Positions 12,653-23,744 of a stretch of 64,000 bases of DNA are shown piece by piece. Under the pieces are notes generated by a model that made no database searches, was not told the DNA's origin, and saw only the letters and a list, made by a program, of their open reading frames with translations. Made by a program: the position numbers and the translations under genes. Source of the stretch: Dendrophyllia cribrosa (lineage: Eukaryota; Cnidaria; Anthozoa; Scleractinia; Dendrophylliidae). The stretch is taken from assembly GCA_024195265.1 (NCBI GenBank), contig JAJLRJ010000010.1:26521676-26585675 (forward strand), written 5' to 3'. Position 1 is the first letter of the stretch. Every line of letters starts with the position of its first letter.

Positions 12653-12770
12653 ATCTGGCTTCTCAAATCAAACAATACAGAATTATTCAGTGTTAGTTTT
12701 TTGGGCTTTGTCCTTTTCAAATGCCGTCACATGCATAATTTTGTTAAGCTTGTTGTATTTCGCCATTTGG

Positions 12771-13197
12771 TATGAGACCATGTGCGAAGCAGAAGCGTCT
12801 CGGTTTAGGGAGGCCAAAACGGTTGTCGAAGAAGAATATCTAGTCGATAAAGCTATTCCCCCGTCAACGAAATATAAAAAGAAAATGGGCAACATCCATT
12901 TTCTACGAATGGCAAACTACTCGGACGGATCAAGTTCCCGTTCTCTGAGATTCGGGAGGAATGTTTAAGGACTATGATTTACACAAGATTGTGTCACTTT
13001 CTGCTCTTATTGAAGAAATGGTGCATTGAGTTTGAATTATTGGCTTAGCAAATTTGTCATGGACGTGGCCAAAAAGTCGGGTGAGAGATATCCACCGAAG
13101 ACTGTTTATGGCATCATATGCGGTATCCGACGCTTTCTAGAAGAGAAAAAAGGTGCTGAAGTATTAAATCCTCTTGATAATGGCGACCGAAGGTGAG
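12771..13197 (+). pseudogene. Decayed DUF3504/ZMYM-QRICH1-like gene fragment
   Basis: Two plus-strand pieces in order resemble the N-terminal part of the DUF3504 family, proteins related to Crypton-type tyrosine recombinases. The first (from about 12784) has EASRFREAKTVVEEEYLVDK followed by AIPPSTKYKKK. The second (about 13031-13197) has LNYWLSKFVMDVAKKSGERY and then CGIRRFLEEKKG and LNPLD. The pieces are in different frames and the second ends at TGA, so the locus is broken and 3'-truncated. Family assignment is by motif recall only. Confidence 0.5.
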
Positions 13198-13429
13198 AAA
13201 ATTACAGCCATGCTCCGTCACGCGTGACCAGTATTTTTGAAAATTTGAATGGAGTTTTCAATTTAACGCGTCGATTTTGTAAATTCATTCCGAGATTCGG
13301 AATTCCCGTGAGAATTTTACCACATTTTCGGAAACAAAGAGCAACAAAATATCATTTTATTTGAAATGTTACATATCCGAACAATCAATTAGGTTTTTTA
13401 TGCGTGCAGCGAAGTTATTTTTCCGTTAA
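13198..13429. other. Short intergenic gap
   Basis: Nothing recognised between the decayed gene fragment and the next repeat. Confidence 0.4.
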
Positions 13430-13448
13430 GGGACGGACCATTAGATTT

Positions 13449-13479
<31 letters not shown>

Positions 13480-13685
13480 GTGTTGAGCAATTTTTTGGTG
13501 CAGGATATTTTTTTCTACGCTCGAGACTGTGCAGGATTTTTCTTTTTGCCATGATTCGCTTGCATGATATATTTTTTGCCAGTCTATATGTTTTAATGCC
13601 TGACACATATACGTGTTAGGAATACTAGAAAGGCCATACTAGAGACAGGAATACTATAGCAAGTCAGCTCTGATGTAACAGCGGT
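13430..13685 (+). repeat. Dispersed repeat copy 3 with poly-T/poly-G
   Basis: Same head as 3909, then T and G runs (13447-13480), the CTCGAGACTGTGCAGG block and a GACACATATACGTGTTAGG distal part. It is almost the full reverse complement of 5205-5446. Confidence 0.7.
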
Positions 13686-13699
13686 GAAGCCGCCAAAGC

Positions 13700-14005
13700 G
13701 AGAAGAATGGGGCAAGGAAAAGTGAGCCTGCACGCGGGCTATTGATTTTTTAATTCCGCCCCTTGCGAGGTGTCAAGTCGGCATTTGACCTGTATCAGAT
13801 AACTATCCAATAGGAGCAAAGCAAAATGTAAACAAACATGACAGAAAGTTGCACGTGAAGATTTTCGCGGCAGATAGCAAAATATTATCACGAAGAATGT
13901 CATTTTTAACCAATTGGATCGCCCCGTTCGTCGGCGAACGCGGTGAATTCAAAAATCAATAGCCCGCGTGCAGGCTCACTTTTCCTCGCCCCATTCTTCT
14001 GACAG
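13700..14005. repeat. MITE-like element with ~50-bp inverted ends
   Basis: AGAAGAATGGGGCAAGGAAA at about 13700 pairs with TTTCCTCGCCCCATTCTTCT at about 13980. Pairing continues through GTGAGCCTGCACGCGGGC and its partner to an AAAATCAATAG core. No coding content. Confidence 0.75.
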
Positions 14006-14034
14006 AAAAAAAAAATCGATAATTGGTGAAAAAT

Positions 14035-14158
14035 GTTCTAGCTAAGTGTCGCTAAAATGGCAGCGATCGTTTGCAAAAGGAAAATTTGCGTCGGCTACGC
14101 ACATTTCCCTTTCGTAAACGGTCGATGCCATTTTAGCGACACTTAGAAAAATTTTCAC
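14035..14158. repeat. Fold-back within copy A
   Basis: CTAAGTGTCGCTAAAATGGC at 14043 pairs with the inverse near 14131-14150. The loop side holds related sequence around AAAATTTGCGTCGGCTACGC. Copy B keeps only one arm (about 20423). Confidence 0.6.
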
Positions 14159-14204
14159 AAATTTTAGAATTATTTTTTCTATCAGAAAAAGAAAAATGCA
14201 ATTA

Positions 14205-14285
14205 ATTACCTAGAATCGAACCCGGAACCTCTGCATGCTAACATCTCTCCTTTCGGCCACCAGACCACTGGGTTGATCGGCAAAC
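14205..14285 (-). repeat. tRNA-derived SINE head
   Basis: On the minus strand an A-box-like TGGCCGAAAGG (14249-14259) is followed about 27 bp later by a B-box-like GGTTCGATTCT (14212-14222). That is the layout of an internal RNA polymerase III promoter. I cannot fold a full cloverleaf with confidence, so this looks like a tRNA-derived SINE or tRNA pseudogene. A partial copy with GGGTTCGATTATAGG lies at about 20341-20356 on the plus strand. Confidence 0.45.
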
Positions 14286-16198
14286 CCACGAAACATTTAA
14301 TTATAAAAGATGCTTTTCTTAATATATATCAATAACGGGTCACCCTAACCCTAAATCTTACCTAACCGCGAATCTAGCTTAGATCTAATAATCGCTTTAC
14401 CTAGGCCCAATTTTATCCAATAATGATAGCCTATTTTCGTCCCAATCCAGGCATAAACTAGAGAGAAAGAGCATCGACCATTACAAAAGGCTTGGTTACT
14501 AATGAATGCTAATGATGGCATCGACCGTTAAAAATGGCTTCGACCGTTTACGAAAGGGAAATCAGCGTCGGCTACGCCACGAGTATAAATAAAAAAACAA
14601 AATGGCCCAAACCCGCTATTTTGATGACGTCATAACTTCCAAATAAGCGCTCATAAGCCAAATAAAACTAAATATTTCAACTCGTCACTCGGTAATAGCG
14701 CAACGGGCTTTCTGCTTTGTCTGCAAAGTGTGTATCGTTTGATTTCACGGACAAACTTGAGAAACATAAGTGGAAAGCTTTCGATGCCTCGTGGCAAGAT
14801 GAAGTTGAGCTATTTGCTGGCAAGAAAAGTTGAAACTTTATTTCGAGCTTTCAATCAAACAGCAGTTTTGTTTACAATTGCTGTGTGTATCAATGGTAGT
14901 TTCTTTGCTAAAGGACTAGGTAAGTTTTAATTGTGAGAATGTTTTTGTGTGTATCAGATTGTCATGTTATGTCATGAGGAATAATTGTTTGACGAGCAGT
15001 ATTTTACGGTGGTAATGTTTCTTGCGTTATATACGGTGCTTCGTGCTTCTGTGCTGGGTAAAATCGTAACGGCCCGGCTAAACTAGGACTGAAACATTGT
15101 TGCGGACGCAAATATTTCCCACTAGCCGCGCGAGAAACATTTGTTGCGGACCCAAATCTTGCTTCCCGGGCACAACGAAATGTTATTGAATCAAATCAAG
15201 AACTTTCTTGCTTTCCGGACTCAAATTTTGCTTCCGAAGCAAAAGCTTCCCACAATGTTTCCCAAAAAATGTTTTTCTAGTTTAGCCAGGTGTGACAATT
15301 CAAATAAAAACTATAGAACAGCTTTTATTTTAGGGTGTTTTAAGCTTTTTATATCGGGACAAAACGGAATTTGGACCTAGCTTTTTCGTATTAGAACTTT
15401 CCAATAGCAGAACTCAAAATGGATTTTTAAAAGAGAAAACAATAAAAGCAGCGGCATAGGACAGGTGATTTTAAGAAATACAGTCGAAGCTCCTGAAGAA
15501 CCTCGGGAGGCAGAAAAGGTGTCAACAACCGGAGCTGACCGCTTACGGAAATAATTCTCGTAGGTTCCAACACTGAGGTTTTCTCGATAGTGATCTGAAC
15601 TAATATAAAATACCAAAGAAATGTTAGAGAGCCTCGAAAGATTGACGAATGAACACTGAAAAGGTAGCTCTTAAATGTTATGTCTAGACATTTCCGTCAT
15701 TACATAGTGGCTAAAACAGCATCTTTTCAAGCGATGAAATTAATTTAGCAATTCTTTAAATAGATAGCACACCTAATGTGTTCAGCACAGCAGTGTCATT
15801 CCAGTTGCCAACAGTGTTTATGCGTTGCCAGTAGATCAGTTCTACGAAAACAAAGCGAAGCTAAAGGCGATTTGTCTATTTTTATCTGTTTATTTATTTA
15901 ATTAAACTGTACGTTTTCTATGTTCATTATATCTAAGTATGTTTTTAATAAATAATATTTTTAAAGTTTTTGGGATTTACTTGGACACTCCAGAATGTTT
16001 TTTTTTTAAATTTTGACTTTATAGATCTAACACCTTTTATGAAAAAAAATCAAAAATCAAATCCACCTAAATCTCAAATTTCATTTTGTCGATTTGTCGC
16101 ACCATAGTTAATAGCTTTCATTTAAATGGTCGCGCTTTAAAATTTCATGCCATCAACCAAAGACACATTATACATTACCCAACTCTGTAGGGAGGCGG

Positions 16199-16270
16199 GG
16201 AGGGGGCGGGGAGGGGGCGGGGAGGGGGGCGGGGAGGGGGCGGGGAGGGGGCGGGGGGGTGGGGGTGGTG
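16199..16270. repeat. G-rich minisatellite (GGGGGCGGGGAG)n
   Basis: About five tandem units of a 12-13 bp G-rich motif. Strong potential for G-quadruplex formation on the plus strand. Copy B of the duplication has a plain poly-G run (23163-23190) at the matching place. Confidence 0.75.
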
Positions 16271-16327
16271 GAGGGATTAACCATAACTTGCAAGCTTTGG
16301 TGTCAACTGAGTACAAAGAAAATTGAA

Positions 16328-16475
16328 TGACAGATAGCGGGGAAGGCGCGAAGAAAAGCGAGCGAAAAAATGTGGGGAGACTGGGAAGAGGAAGCGAGGG
16401 AACGTCTCCCCGCATTTTTTTCGCTCATTTTTCTTCGCGCCTTCTTCAACTATTCGCGCTTTCCCCACTATCTGA
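16328..16475. repeat. Fold-back insertion in copy A
   Basis: CAGATAGCGGGGAAGGCGCG near 16330 pairs with the inverse ending in CCCCACTATCTG near 16472, through GAAGAAAAGCGAGCGAAAAA and its partner. Copy B lacks it (about 23260-23275), so it inserted after the duplication or was lost there. Confidence 0.65.
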
Positions 16476-16578
16476 TGAACGCCTGGAACAGGCTATATAC
16501 AAACCATATTTTAGAGCGGTATTTAATTGAACTTTGCATGGAAGCAATTTGCGTTTGCTGTGGTTTTGCATTGCGTTG

Positions 16579-17579
16579 TTTCGTATTCACGAGATGGCTC
16601 TTAAATGCCCTTTGATTTTATGACTTGGGCGGTGTATGTTTTTGCCCGCCAATTTACAGTGGACCGGAGGAGCTCAATTTCATTCCACAACAATAACCAT
16701 CTAACGAAAAATAGTAGAAATTTTCCGTGAAGTTTCAGTCGTGCGTTATCACCTCAAGTAAGTGAAGCTTTTAAGTTACAAAATTCGAGAGCGATTTTCG
16801 CCGCTGTACGTCCTGTAGTTTTCCTATGAAACAGCACGGCTTGTCTCGTATTGCTGGTTTGCACGTGACGTCACGGCGGCCATGTTGGTGGTCAAGAACA
16901 AAACATTTTCTCTCCGCTGGGAACTTAACTCAACTTCACAGCCAACTTCACCAGAAACAGCAATTCTACCTCGCCTTTCTCCCGGTATAATATATAGTAA
17001 GACAAGATTTTGTCAACTTAATTATGGCCAGTACCTATTTTTTTCCTGTTTTAAAAATAACACAAATTCTTATCCATAAAATTATAAACGTGTACTTATG
17101 CAGCAACCTTTTTGGTAATTTTTCCCTTTTATGGGATAGACTAGACGACAGGTAAATTATTATTCTTGGTTTGCAACCACGTGACAAGGCGGCCATGTTG
17201 GTGGTCAATACAATACAATTTTTTTTTTCGCAGAATTTGCATGAAAATAGTATTTTGACCCTCGTGCCCAGTGCCGACCGAAGTCGAAAGTGGCGTGTTT
17301 GTCGAGTCAGGCATAAATGGCGCCGATTTTTGAATTGTTGTTCGATGTTGTTAATGGGCTACTTCTGCAAAGACCTAAGGTATACTCAATTGGATAACAG
17401 AAAGGGGATCTGAGTACTTCACTTCGTGAGCTCCGCGAGGGAAAATGTAAGTGCATGCTTTGTTCGCTAGAAAATTCGAGCCATTTTTGCAGCGGCTTCG
17501 ATGACCGAAGTTCCCGGGGTAAGGAAAACTGCCATTTAAGTATTATAAAAAGGGCCACTCAAAATATATCAAACAGGCG
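16579..17579. other. Intergenic DNA with small repeats
   Basis: Two blocks, near 16860-16900 and 17170-17210, share GGCGGCCATGTTGGTGGTCA and look like two copies of one repeat. No gene recognised. Confidence 0.35.
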
Positions 17580-17728
17580 CACGTAAAGGCCATATGAAAG
17601 GGATATCATTTTCAATGAAAGGTATATGAAAGGGGTATCTTTTCTGTCAAAAACGGTATATGAAAGGGTAAGGGTTTGGATCTTGGGGTGGAGCATTCCC
17701 GTACAAAACTTTGTTGAGTAACACCCCC

Positions 17729-17762
<34 letters not shown>

Positions 17763-17775
17763 CCGAAGTGCAAGT
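17580..17775 (+). repeat. TATATGAAAGGG-type repeat with poly-C
   Basis: Three or more copies of (G)TATATGAAAGGG(T) lie at 17588-17668, followed by a C run at 17725-17760. A similar arrangement (poly-G, then TATATGAAAGGGT twice) lies at 56553-56700, so this is a dispersed repeat. Confidence 0.55.
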
Positions 17776-18062
17776 CAGACTCTTTTGTACGCTGTAGGGT
17801 AAATGACTAAAAATTACTGAAATTGCGAAAAAAAAAAAAACACCATAAAAAGACAAGAGATAACACTAAGTAACGTTTTATGAAAATTTATTTACCGACT
17901 TACCCTATCGTACTTGTTTATTTTTTAATATAATTATCGGTCCGAATTCTCCATAAAATCTCTTATAGTAAGCTTGGGCTTCCTGTGTTGAAACCTCAAT
18001 CGCTAAGCAAGTGGCACGTTACTGATAAAAGACAAAGCGTCCACAGAATCAAATCCCACAGC

Positions 18063-18252
18063 AATAGGCCATTTGCACGATGACGTCATATGACTACAAC
18101 TACCAGAATCCTTCAGTTTTTTGTTTTGTAGTGCAAATTAGGGCTATTGTTATTTAAACCGCACTGGGATTACAAAATTTGAATAAGAAAGGAAAAACGA
18201 AATGAATTTTGGTAGTTGTAGTCAAATGACGCCATCGTGCAAATGGCCTATT
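18063..18252. repeat. MITE with ~40-bp terminal inverted repeats
   Basis: AATAGGCCATTTGCACGATG at 18063 pairs with CATCGTGCAAATGGCCTATT at about 18231, extending through GACTACAACTACCA and its inverse. Length is about 190 bp with no coding content. A TA-type target duplication is possible but not certain. Confidence 0.75.
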
Positions 18253-18346
18253 AGTGGCGAACACGATATGCATCCATGAACGCCTTGCATTGTCTTGAAA
18301 ACTTGTACGCTGTAATTCTTCCTTCTCTTTCTCAAGTCAATACACG

Positions 18347-18689
18347 GGAAGACCTTAGATAACAACGGTCTGGACCACCTCGGACACTTATTGAGAATTA
18401 TATAACGCAATGTCGACACTTAGAATTTTATTTTCAATACATTTTTAAGTGTAAAAAGAAAATCTAAAATCCCCACTTAGGATTGAACCCGGCTGTGACC
18501 TCAGCGAGGCTTAGGCTTACATAGCCTACCGTACCTGAGTACCACTTAGCTTCTCGGGTTGTTTAGGCCTAAATTTAACTGTATAAATTGCTAACCCCAA
18601 CCTCAACTGAAAGCTAACCAGTTACTCCGTTATGTAAGTCTCAATAAGGTGTCCGAGGTGGTCCAGACCGTTGTTATCTAAGGTCTTCC
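18347..18689. mobile_element. MULE-like MITE with 9-bp target duplication
   Basis: This 343-bp element starts GGAAGACCTTAGATAACAAC and ends in the inverted form ...AAGGTCTTCC, with about 50 bp of pairing at each end. CAATACACG is repeated directly at 18338-18346 and 18690-18698. A 9-bp duplication with long inverted repeats fits Mutator-like elements. Inside, on the minus strand, GGGTTCAATCC near 18480 resembles a tRNA B box. No transposase is present, so it is non-autonomous. Confidence 0.7.
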
Positions 18690-18869
18690 CAATACACGGA
18701 GAGATTTTGCCGCGCCATCTTTAAATCAAGAGCGAGATCACGAGGTCGCGTGTCAACCAATCAGACCAGTGAAACTAAAATAAGCGTGCACAAATTTGCA
18801 TGCGCTAATGTAACACAGAAAAAGAAAGAAAACTCAGAGGACAAAACAAAACTCGTCAGCAACGCTGAT

Positions 18870-19095
18870 TTCGTTTTCGTAAATTGCCGATGCCATTTTT
18901 AACGTTCGATGCCATCATTAACATTCATTAGTAACCAAGCCTTTTGTAATGGTCGATGCCAAGTCTCTAGTTTATGCCTGGATTGGGACGAAAGTAGGCT
19001 ATCATTATTAGATAAAATTGGGCCTAGGTAAAGCGATTATTAGATCTAAGCTAGATTCGCGGTTAGGTAAGATTTAGATGTAAGATTTAGGTAAG
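18870..19095 (-). repeat. Inverted copy of part of duplication A
   Basis: Reads in reverse as 14330-14600: CATTAGTAACCAAGCC near 18930 matches GGCTTGGTTACTAATG near 14490, and the CCTAGGTAAAGCGATTATTAG block matches 14392-14412 in reverse. Confidence 0.65.
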
Positions 19096-19160
19096 ATTAG
19101 GATTAAGATGTGTGTGTGTTTATTGTATGTTATTAGCATTTTCTCCTTTTATCCACTTAA

Positions 19161-20083
19161 CCCTATTCAGACTGGGCTTTTTTAGGCAATCTGTGACTGG
19201 GGGGGGGCTCCTCGGACCCCCCCCCCTCTATATCTCTGGAACAGGCAAGGCTAGGACCATGAAATTTTCACACAATGTTCACCTCCATACAAGGAAACCT
19301 CACACCCAGTTTTGACTTGCCACACCCAATTATGACGTCACAATGACGTCATTTTTTGTTTTTCCGACGTTTCTTTGATATTTTTCCATCCAGATACTTA
19401 AAATATCAAATATAACTGTAAAATCATCTCTTTAATATTAAAACATAATAAATACAAACAAGGACACACTTGTAAAGCGAGAAAAAGCAATAAAAAGCGA
19501 TAAAACTATAATTTTGAAATTATTGTCCGCCATCTTGGATCCGCCATCTTGGATTTTCACTTTTTTGTTTAAATTAAAATTTAAAAAATATCTAAAAGAG
19601 AAAAGGATCAGAATGTATAAAACACGTATCAAACTTATGTCTATTATCCAAATAATGAACTTAGAAGCGTTATTTAATGAATAGTACAAAATGTTTTCTA
19701 TAAGTAAAAGAGAGCAAAAATTTACCTACCCCTCCCCCCCAAATATTTGATGTTAAAAATTTTTGATGTCTTTCAAGAACTAGTCCCAAGAAAAAACTAT
19801 TCTAACAAGAAAGTACACTATAAGTCAAAGAACAAGATCTTAAAATAAAAAATTCACCATATTTTAATATTTTGAAAACCTATGTGTCAGAAACCGGTTG
19901 CCATGGCAACATGGTTAATCACACTGACATGTTATGGATATCAAAATGTCCCTAGATAAATTCTAGGAAAAGTCAGAAAATTTTAGCCTCATAGCTATTT
20001 CGGTGTAAGAGTTATCACAATTTTACTGGAGGGGGGGGGGGGTTCGAAAAGCCCCCCCCCCCCCCCCCCCAGTCTTAATAGGG
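19161..20083. mobile_element. Non-autonomous element with TTAA target duplication
   Basis: The ends CCCTATTCAGACTGGG and CCCAGTCTTAATAGGG are imperfect inverted repeats, and TTAA lies directly outside both (19157-19160 and 20084-20087). TTAA duplications are typical of piggyBac and Kolobok. The 923-bp interior is AT-rich with G/C runs (19201-19226, 20032-20070) and no transposase. Confidence 0.6.
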
Positions 20084-22376
20084 TTAATTAAATATCCTTT
20101 ATATTTTCCAACTTTGAGGGCAAGGTATTAGTTTAACTATTTTTTGCCCCTTTTCTCTTTGTTTCTTAATTATTCATTGCTGTAAACTTGTTAATTTTTG
20201 GAGAATAAATAAATAAAAAATAAATAAATAGGGAAAGGGTTACCCGTTATAGAATGATGTATCATTAAGAAGAGCACCTTCTGTTATTAAATTTCTCTTG
20301 GTTGTAGTGTTATAGGAAGGATATTAGCATGCAAGAGGTTCCGGGTTCGATTATAGGTTTTCAATTGCATTTTTTCTTTTTCTGATAGAAAAAAAAATCG
20401 ATAATTGGTGAAAAATGTTCTAGCTAAGTGTCGCTAAAATGGCAACGATCGTTTGCAAAAGGAAAATTTGCGTCGGCTACGCCACGAGTATAAATAAAAA
20501 AACAAAATGGCCCAAAACCGCTATTTTGATGACGTCATAACCCCAACTAAGCGCTTATAAGCCAAACTAAATAATTTAACTCGTCACTCGGTAATAGCGC
20601 AACGGGCTTTCTGCTTTGTCTGCAAAGTGTGTATCGTTTGATTTCACGGACAAACTTGAGAAACATAAGTGGAAAGCTTTCGATGCCTCGTGGCAAGATG
20701 AAGTTGAGCTATTTGTATGTTTCAAGAAAAGTTGAAACTTTATTTCGAGCTTTCAATCAAACAGCAGTTTTGTTTACAATTGCTGTGTGTATCAATGGTA
20801 TTTTCTTTACTAAAGGACTAGGTAAGTTTTAATTTTGAGAATAGTTTTGTGTGTATCAGATTGTAATGTTATGTCATAAGGAATCACCAGGTTTGTTTGT
20901 TTGACGAGCAGTATTTTTATACGGTGGTAATGTTTCTTGCGTTATATACGGTGCTTCGTGCTTCTGGCTTTTAAGCCTCTTGGTAAAATCGCCGGTAACG
21001 GCCTGGCTAAACTAGGACTGAAACATTGTTGTGGACGCAAATATTTCCCACTTTAGCCGCGCGAGAAACATTTGTTTCGGACCCAAATCTTGCTTCTCGG
21101 GCGCAACGAAATGTTATTGAAGCAAATCAAGAACTTTCTTGCTTTCCGGACTCAAATTTTGCTTCCGAAGCAAAAGCTTCCCAGTTAAGCCGCATTAAAA
21201 GAAACAATGTTTCCCCAAAAATGTTTTTCTATTTTATCTAGGCCTTACTCGGCGTGACAATTTAAATTAAAACTATAGAACAGCACTTATTTTAGGGTGT
21301 TTTAAGAGTTTTATACCGGGACAAAACGGAATTTGGACCTAGCTTTATCTTATTTGAACTTTCCACTAGTAGAAGTCAAAATGGATTTTAAAAAGAGAAA
21401 ACAAAAGCGGCGGCATAGGACAGGTAATTTTAAGAAATACAGTCGAAGCTCCTGAAAAACCTCGGGAGGCAGAAAAAGTGTAAACAACCGGAGCTGACCG
21501 CTTACGGAAATGATTCTCGTAGGTTCCAACGGGGTTTTGTCAATGCGGCCTTAAGTTTAGTCCGCTTACAAGTGTCTGATAGTGATCTGAACTAATATAA
21601 AATACTAAAGAAATGTTAGAGAGCCTCGAAAGATTGACGAAAGAACACTGAAAAGGTGGCTCTTTAACGTTATGTGTAGACATTTCCGTCATCACATAGT
21701 GGCTATTAAAAACAGAGCATCTGTTCAAGTGATGAAATTAAATTTAGCAAATTTGTAAATAGATAGCACACCTATCGGGTTTAATCAAGCATGATTGTTG
21801 GATTAATATCTTCAGCACAGTAGTGTCATTCCAGTTGCCAACAGTGTTTTTGCGTTGCCAGTAGATCAGTTCTACAAAAACAAAGCGAAGCTAAACTTAA
21901 CTATAAACGGGAAGCATCATGGGGATTTTGACCTCCTTGAATTCCTAGTAAAAACCATGCTATAATACTGACATTTACTTATTTACAAAATAATATACTA
22001 ATACACCAGGGAAAAGAAATCCACTAATTCTTGAAAAAGTAACAAATCATGGTCTGTACTAGACCCTGTAATCCAAGGGCCACAGGTTTGTCAGTCGTAT
22101 GACTGTGTTTAAAAGTGTTACGTGTTTTTAGATAAAGGCAATTTGTCTATTTTTATTTATTTATTTAATTAAACTGTACGTTTTCTATGTTCATTATATC
22201 TAAGTATGTTTTCTATAAATAGTATTTTTAAAGTTTTGGGGATTTACTTGGACACTCCAGAATGTTTCTTTTTTAATTTTGACTTTATAGATCTAACCCT
22301 TTTATAAAAAAAAATCAAAAATCTAACCCACCGAAATCTCAAATTTTACTTTGTCTATTTGTCGCACCATAGTTAA

Positions 22377-23090
22377 GGTTCAGTGTACCTTCAGATCGAA
22401 AATTTATTGAAATTTTTTTTGGCGTCAAAATAAAGTTTACAGAATGAACTTTCATCCAAAAAAAAATTATCGAAAAATAGTGAAAATTGACGGAGAAATG
22501 ACGGTATAACTTTTGTGGGCGGAGTTTGTTTATGAAGCGATATGTTTTTCTAAGTGCTGTTTTCTCAAAGTTAATTTTTCGCTTGTATGGGACACTTTAA
22601 AGAGCTACAACTCAAAGGGAATTTGTTCGATTTTCGTCAAATTTGGACACAAGCTAGGCTAACATATAGTCAACAAATCTGTCGGCGAATTTCTTATTTC
22701 CGAAAATTTTTTCGTCAAGAGCCATTTCCGTGCGATCACTTCAATTTGTTTTCTCCCTTTTTCGAAAATATTCTGTAACTTTTCACTGCAATTGAATATG
22801 GGAAATCGCCGACATGCTTTTTTAGCGCTTCGTGTCCGGAAATCCGAGAACAAATCAAATTAGCAAAATACAATAATCGCTTTGAGTTATAGCGTTTTAA
22901 AGCTGTTTCGGACGTTCGAATTTAGACGTCGTAAAAAATTCGACAATTCATTTTATTACCAAATGGTTTCCATATTAAGATAGCCAGCTCTATAAGCTTT
23001 AATTTGATATCTGGGTTTAGGTATATTAAGTGTAATCTTAAGACGCTAGAGCTGTTATACTGGAGACACCCCCGAAGGTACACTGTAACC
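22377..23090. mobile_element. 714-bp TTAA-target element with a known empty site
   Basis: The ends GGTTCAGTGTACCTTC and GAAGGTACACTGTAACC are inverted repeats with one mismatch. TTAA flanks both sides (22373-22376 and 23091-23094). Copy A of the duplication has a single TTAA at 16108-16111 with the flanks joined, which is the uninserted site. The interior has no transposase. PiggyBac-like or Kolobok-like non-autonomous element. Confidence 0.8.
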
Positions 23091-23162
23091 TTAATAGCTT
23101 TCATTTGAATGGTCGCGCTTTAAAATTTCATGCCATCAACCAAATACACATTATCGAACTCT

Positions 23163-23190
23163 GTAGGGGGGGGGGGGGGGGGGGGGGGGG
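23163..23190. repeat. Poly-G tract
   Basis: An uninterrupted run of about 28 G at the position where copy A has a G-rich minisatellite. Confidence 0.9.
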
Positions 23191-23744
23191 TGGACAGATT
23201 AATCATAACTTGCAAGCTCTTGCAAGCTTGGTGTCAATAATACAAAGAACATTGAAAGGCAACAGATTGCTATAAACGTATTTTAGAGCGGTATTCAATT
23301 GAAATTTGCATGAAAGCAATTTGCGTTTGCTGTGGTTTTGCATTTATTGCTATACTTTTTGATTGGTTAGAAAAAAAAATCGGTCAATTTCTCAGCTAAT
23401 CAGAAGTACGTAAACTCCTGAACCAAAACCAATCGTGACTTGTTCGAACGCCTTTTTCTAGCTCTGATTAGTTCATTAAATTGTCTGCGTCTGCTGGGAT
23501 TGGCAAACGTGAATGCTCAATTGACATTCCGCTCAGTTATCGTGGCTTAATCGAAACTTGTCGTAAAGTCTTCCCAGGGATTTTGATTTTTTTTCATGCT
23601 ACAAAACCATGCTACAAAACCTTTACTTATTTACAAGATGATATTAAGTAATGATCCACATAAGAAGGATAGCCTGAACGGCAATGCACGACGGAATGTC
23701 AACTATTTTCAATGTTGCAACAGTACTAGTGATCTCATTTTTTT

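Larger units (their letters stand above)
14015..16578 (+). repeat. Long direct duplication, copy A
   Basis: Most of this block recurs in the same orientation at 20397-23343. Copy A alone carries an extra segment at about 14101-14565 and a fold-back at about 16328-16475. Copy B alone carries an insertion with a TTAA duplication (22377-23090) and another at about 21897-22133. Neither copy has a convincing gene; short open frames at 14730 and 20629 are conserved only because the DNA is duplicated. It could be a non-autonomous transposable element or a segmental duplication. Confidence 0.7.
20397..23343 (+). repeat. Long direct duplication, copy B
   Basis: Second copy of the block at 14015-16578. 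Divergence is modest, with scattered substitutions and small indels. It lacks the 14101-14565 segment of copy A and gained the 714-bp element at 22377-23090. It gives an empty-site comparison for that element. Confidence 0.7.

Noticed and set aside
14205..14285. Functional tRNA gene
   Set aside because: A and B boxes are present, but a clean acceptor stem and anticodon arm are not evident and a partial copy lies at 20341. A SINE head is more likely.
14730..14930. Conserved 66-codon gene present in two copies (also 20629-20832)
   Set aside because: The whole 2.6-kb surroundings are duplicated equally well, and the copies differ by indels in the frame. No domain is present.
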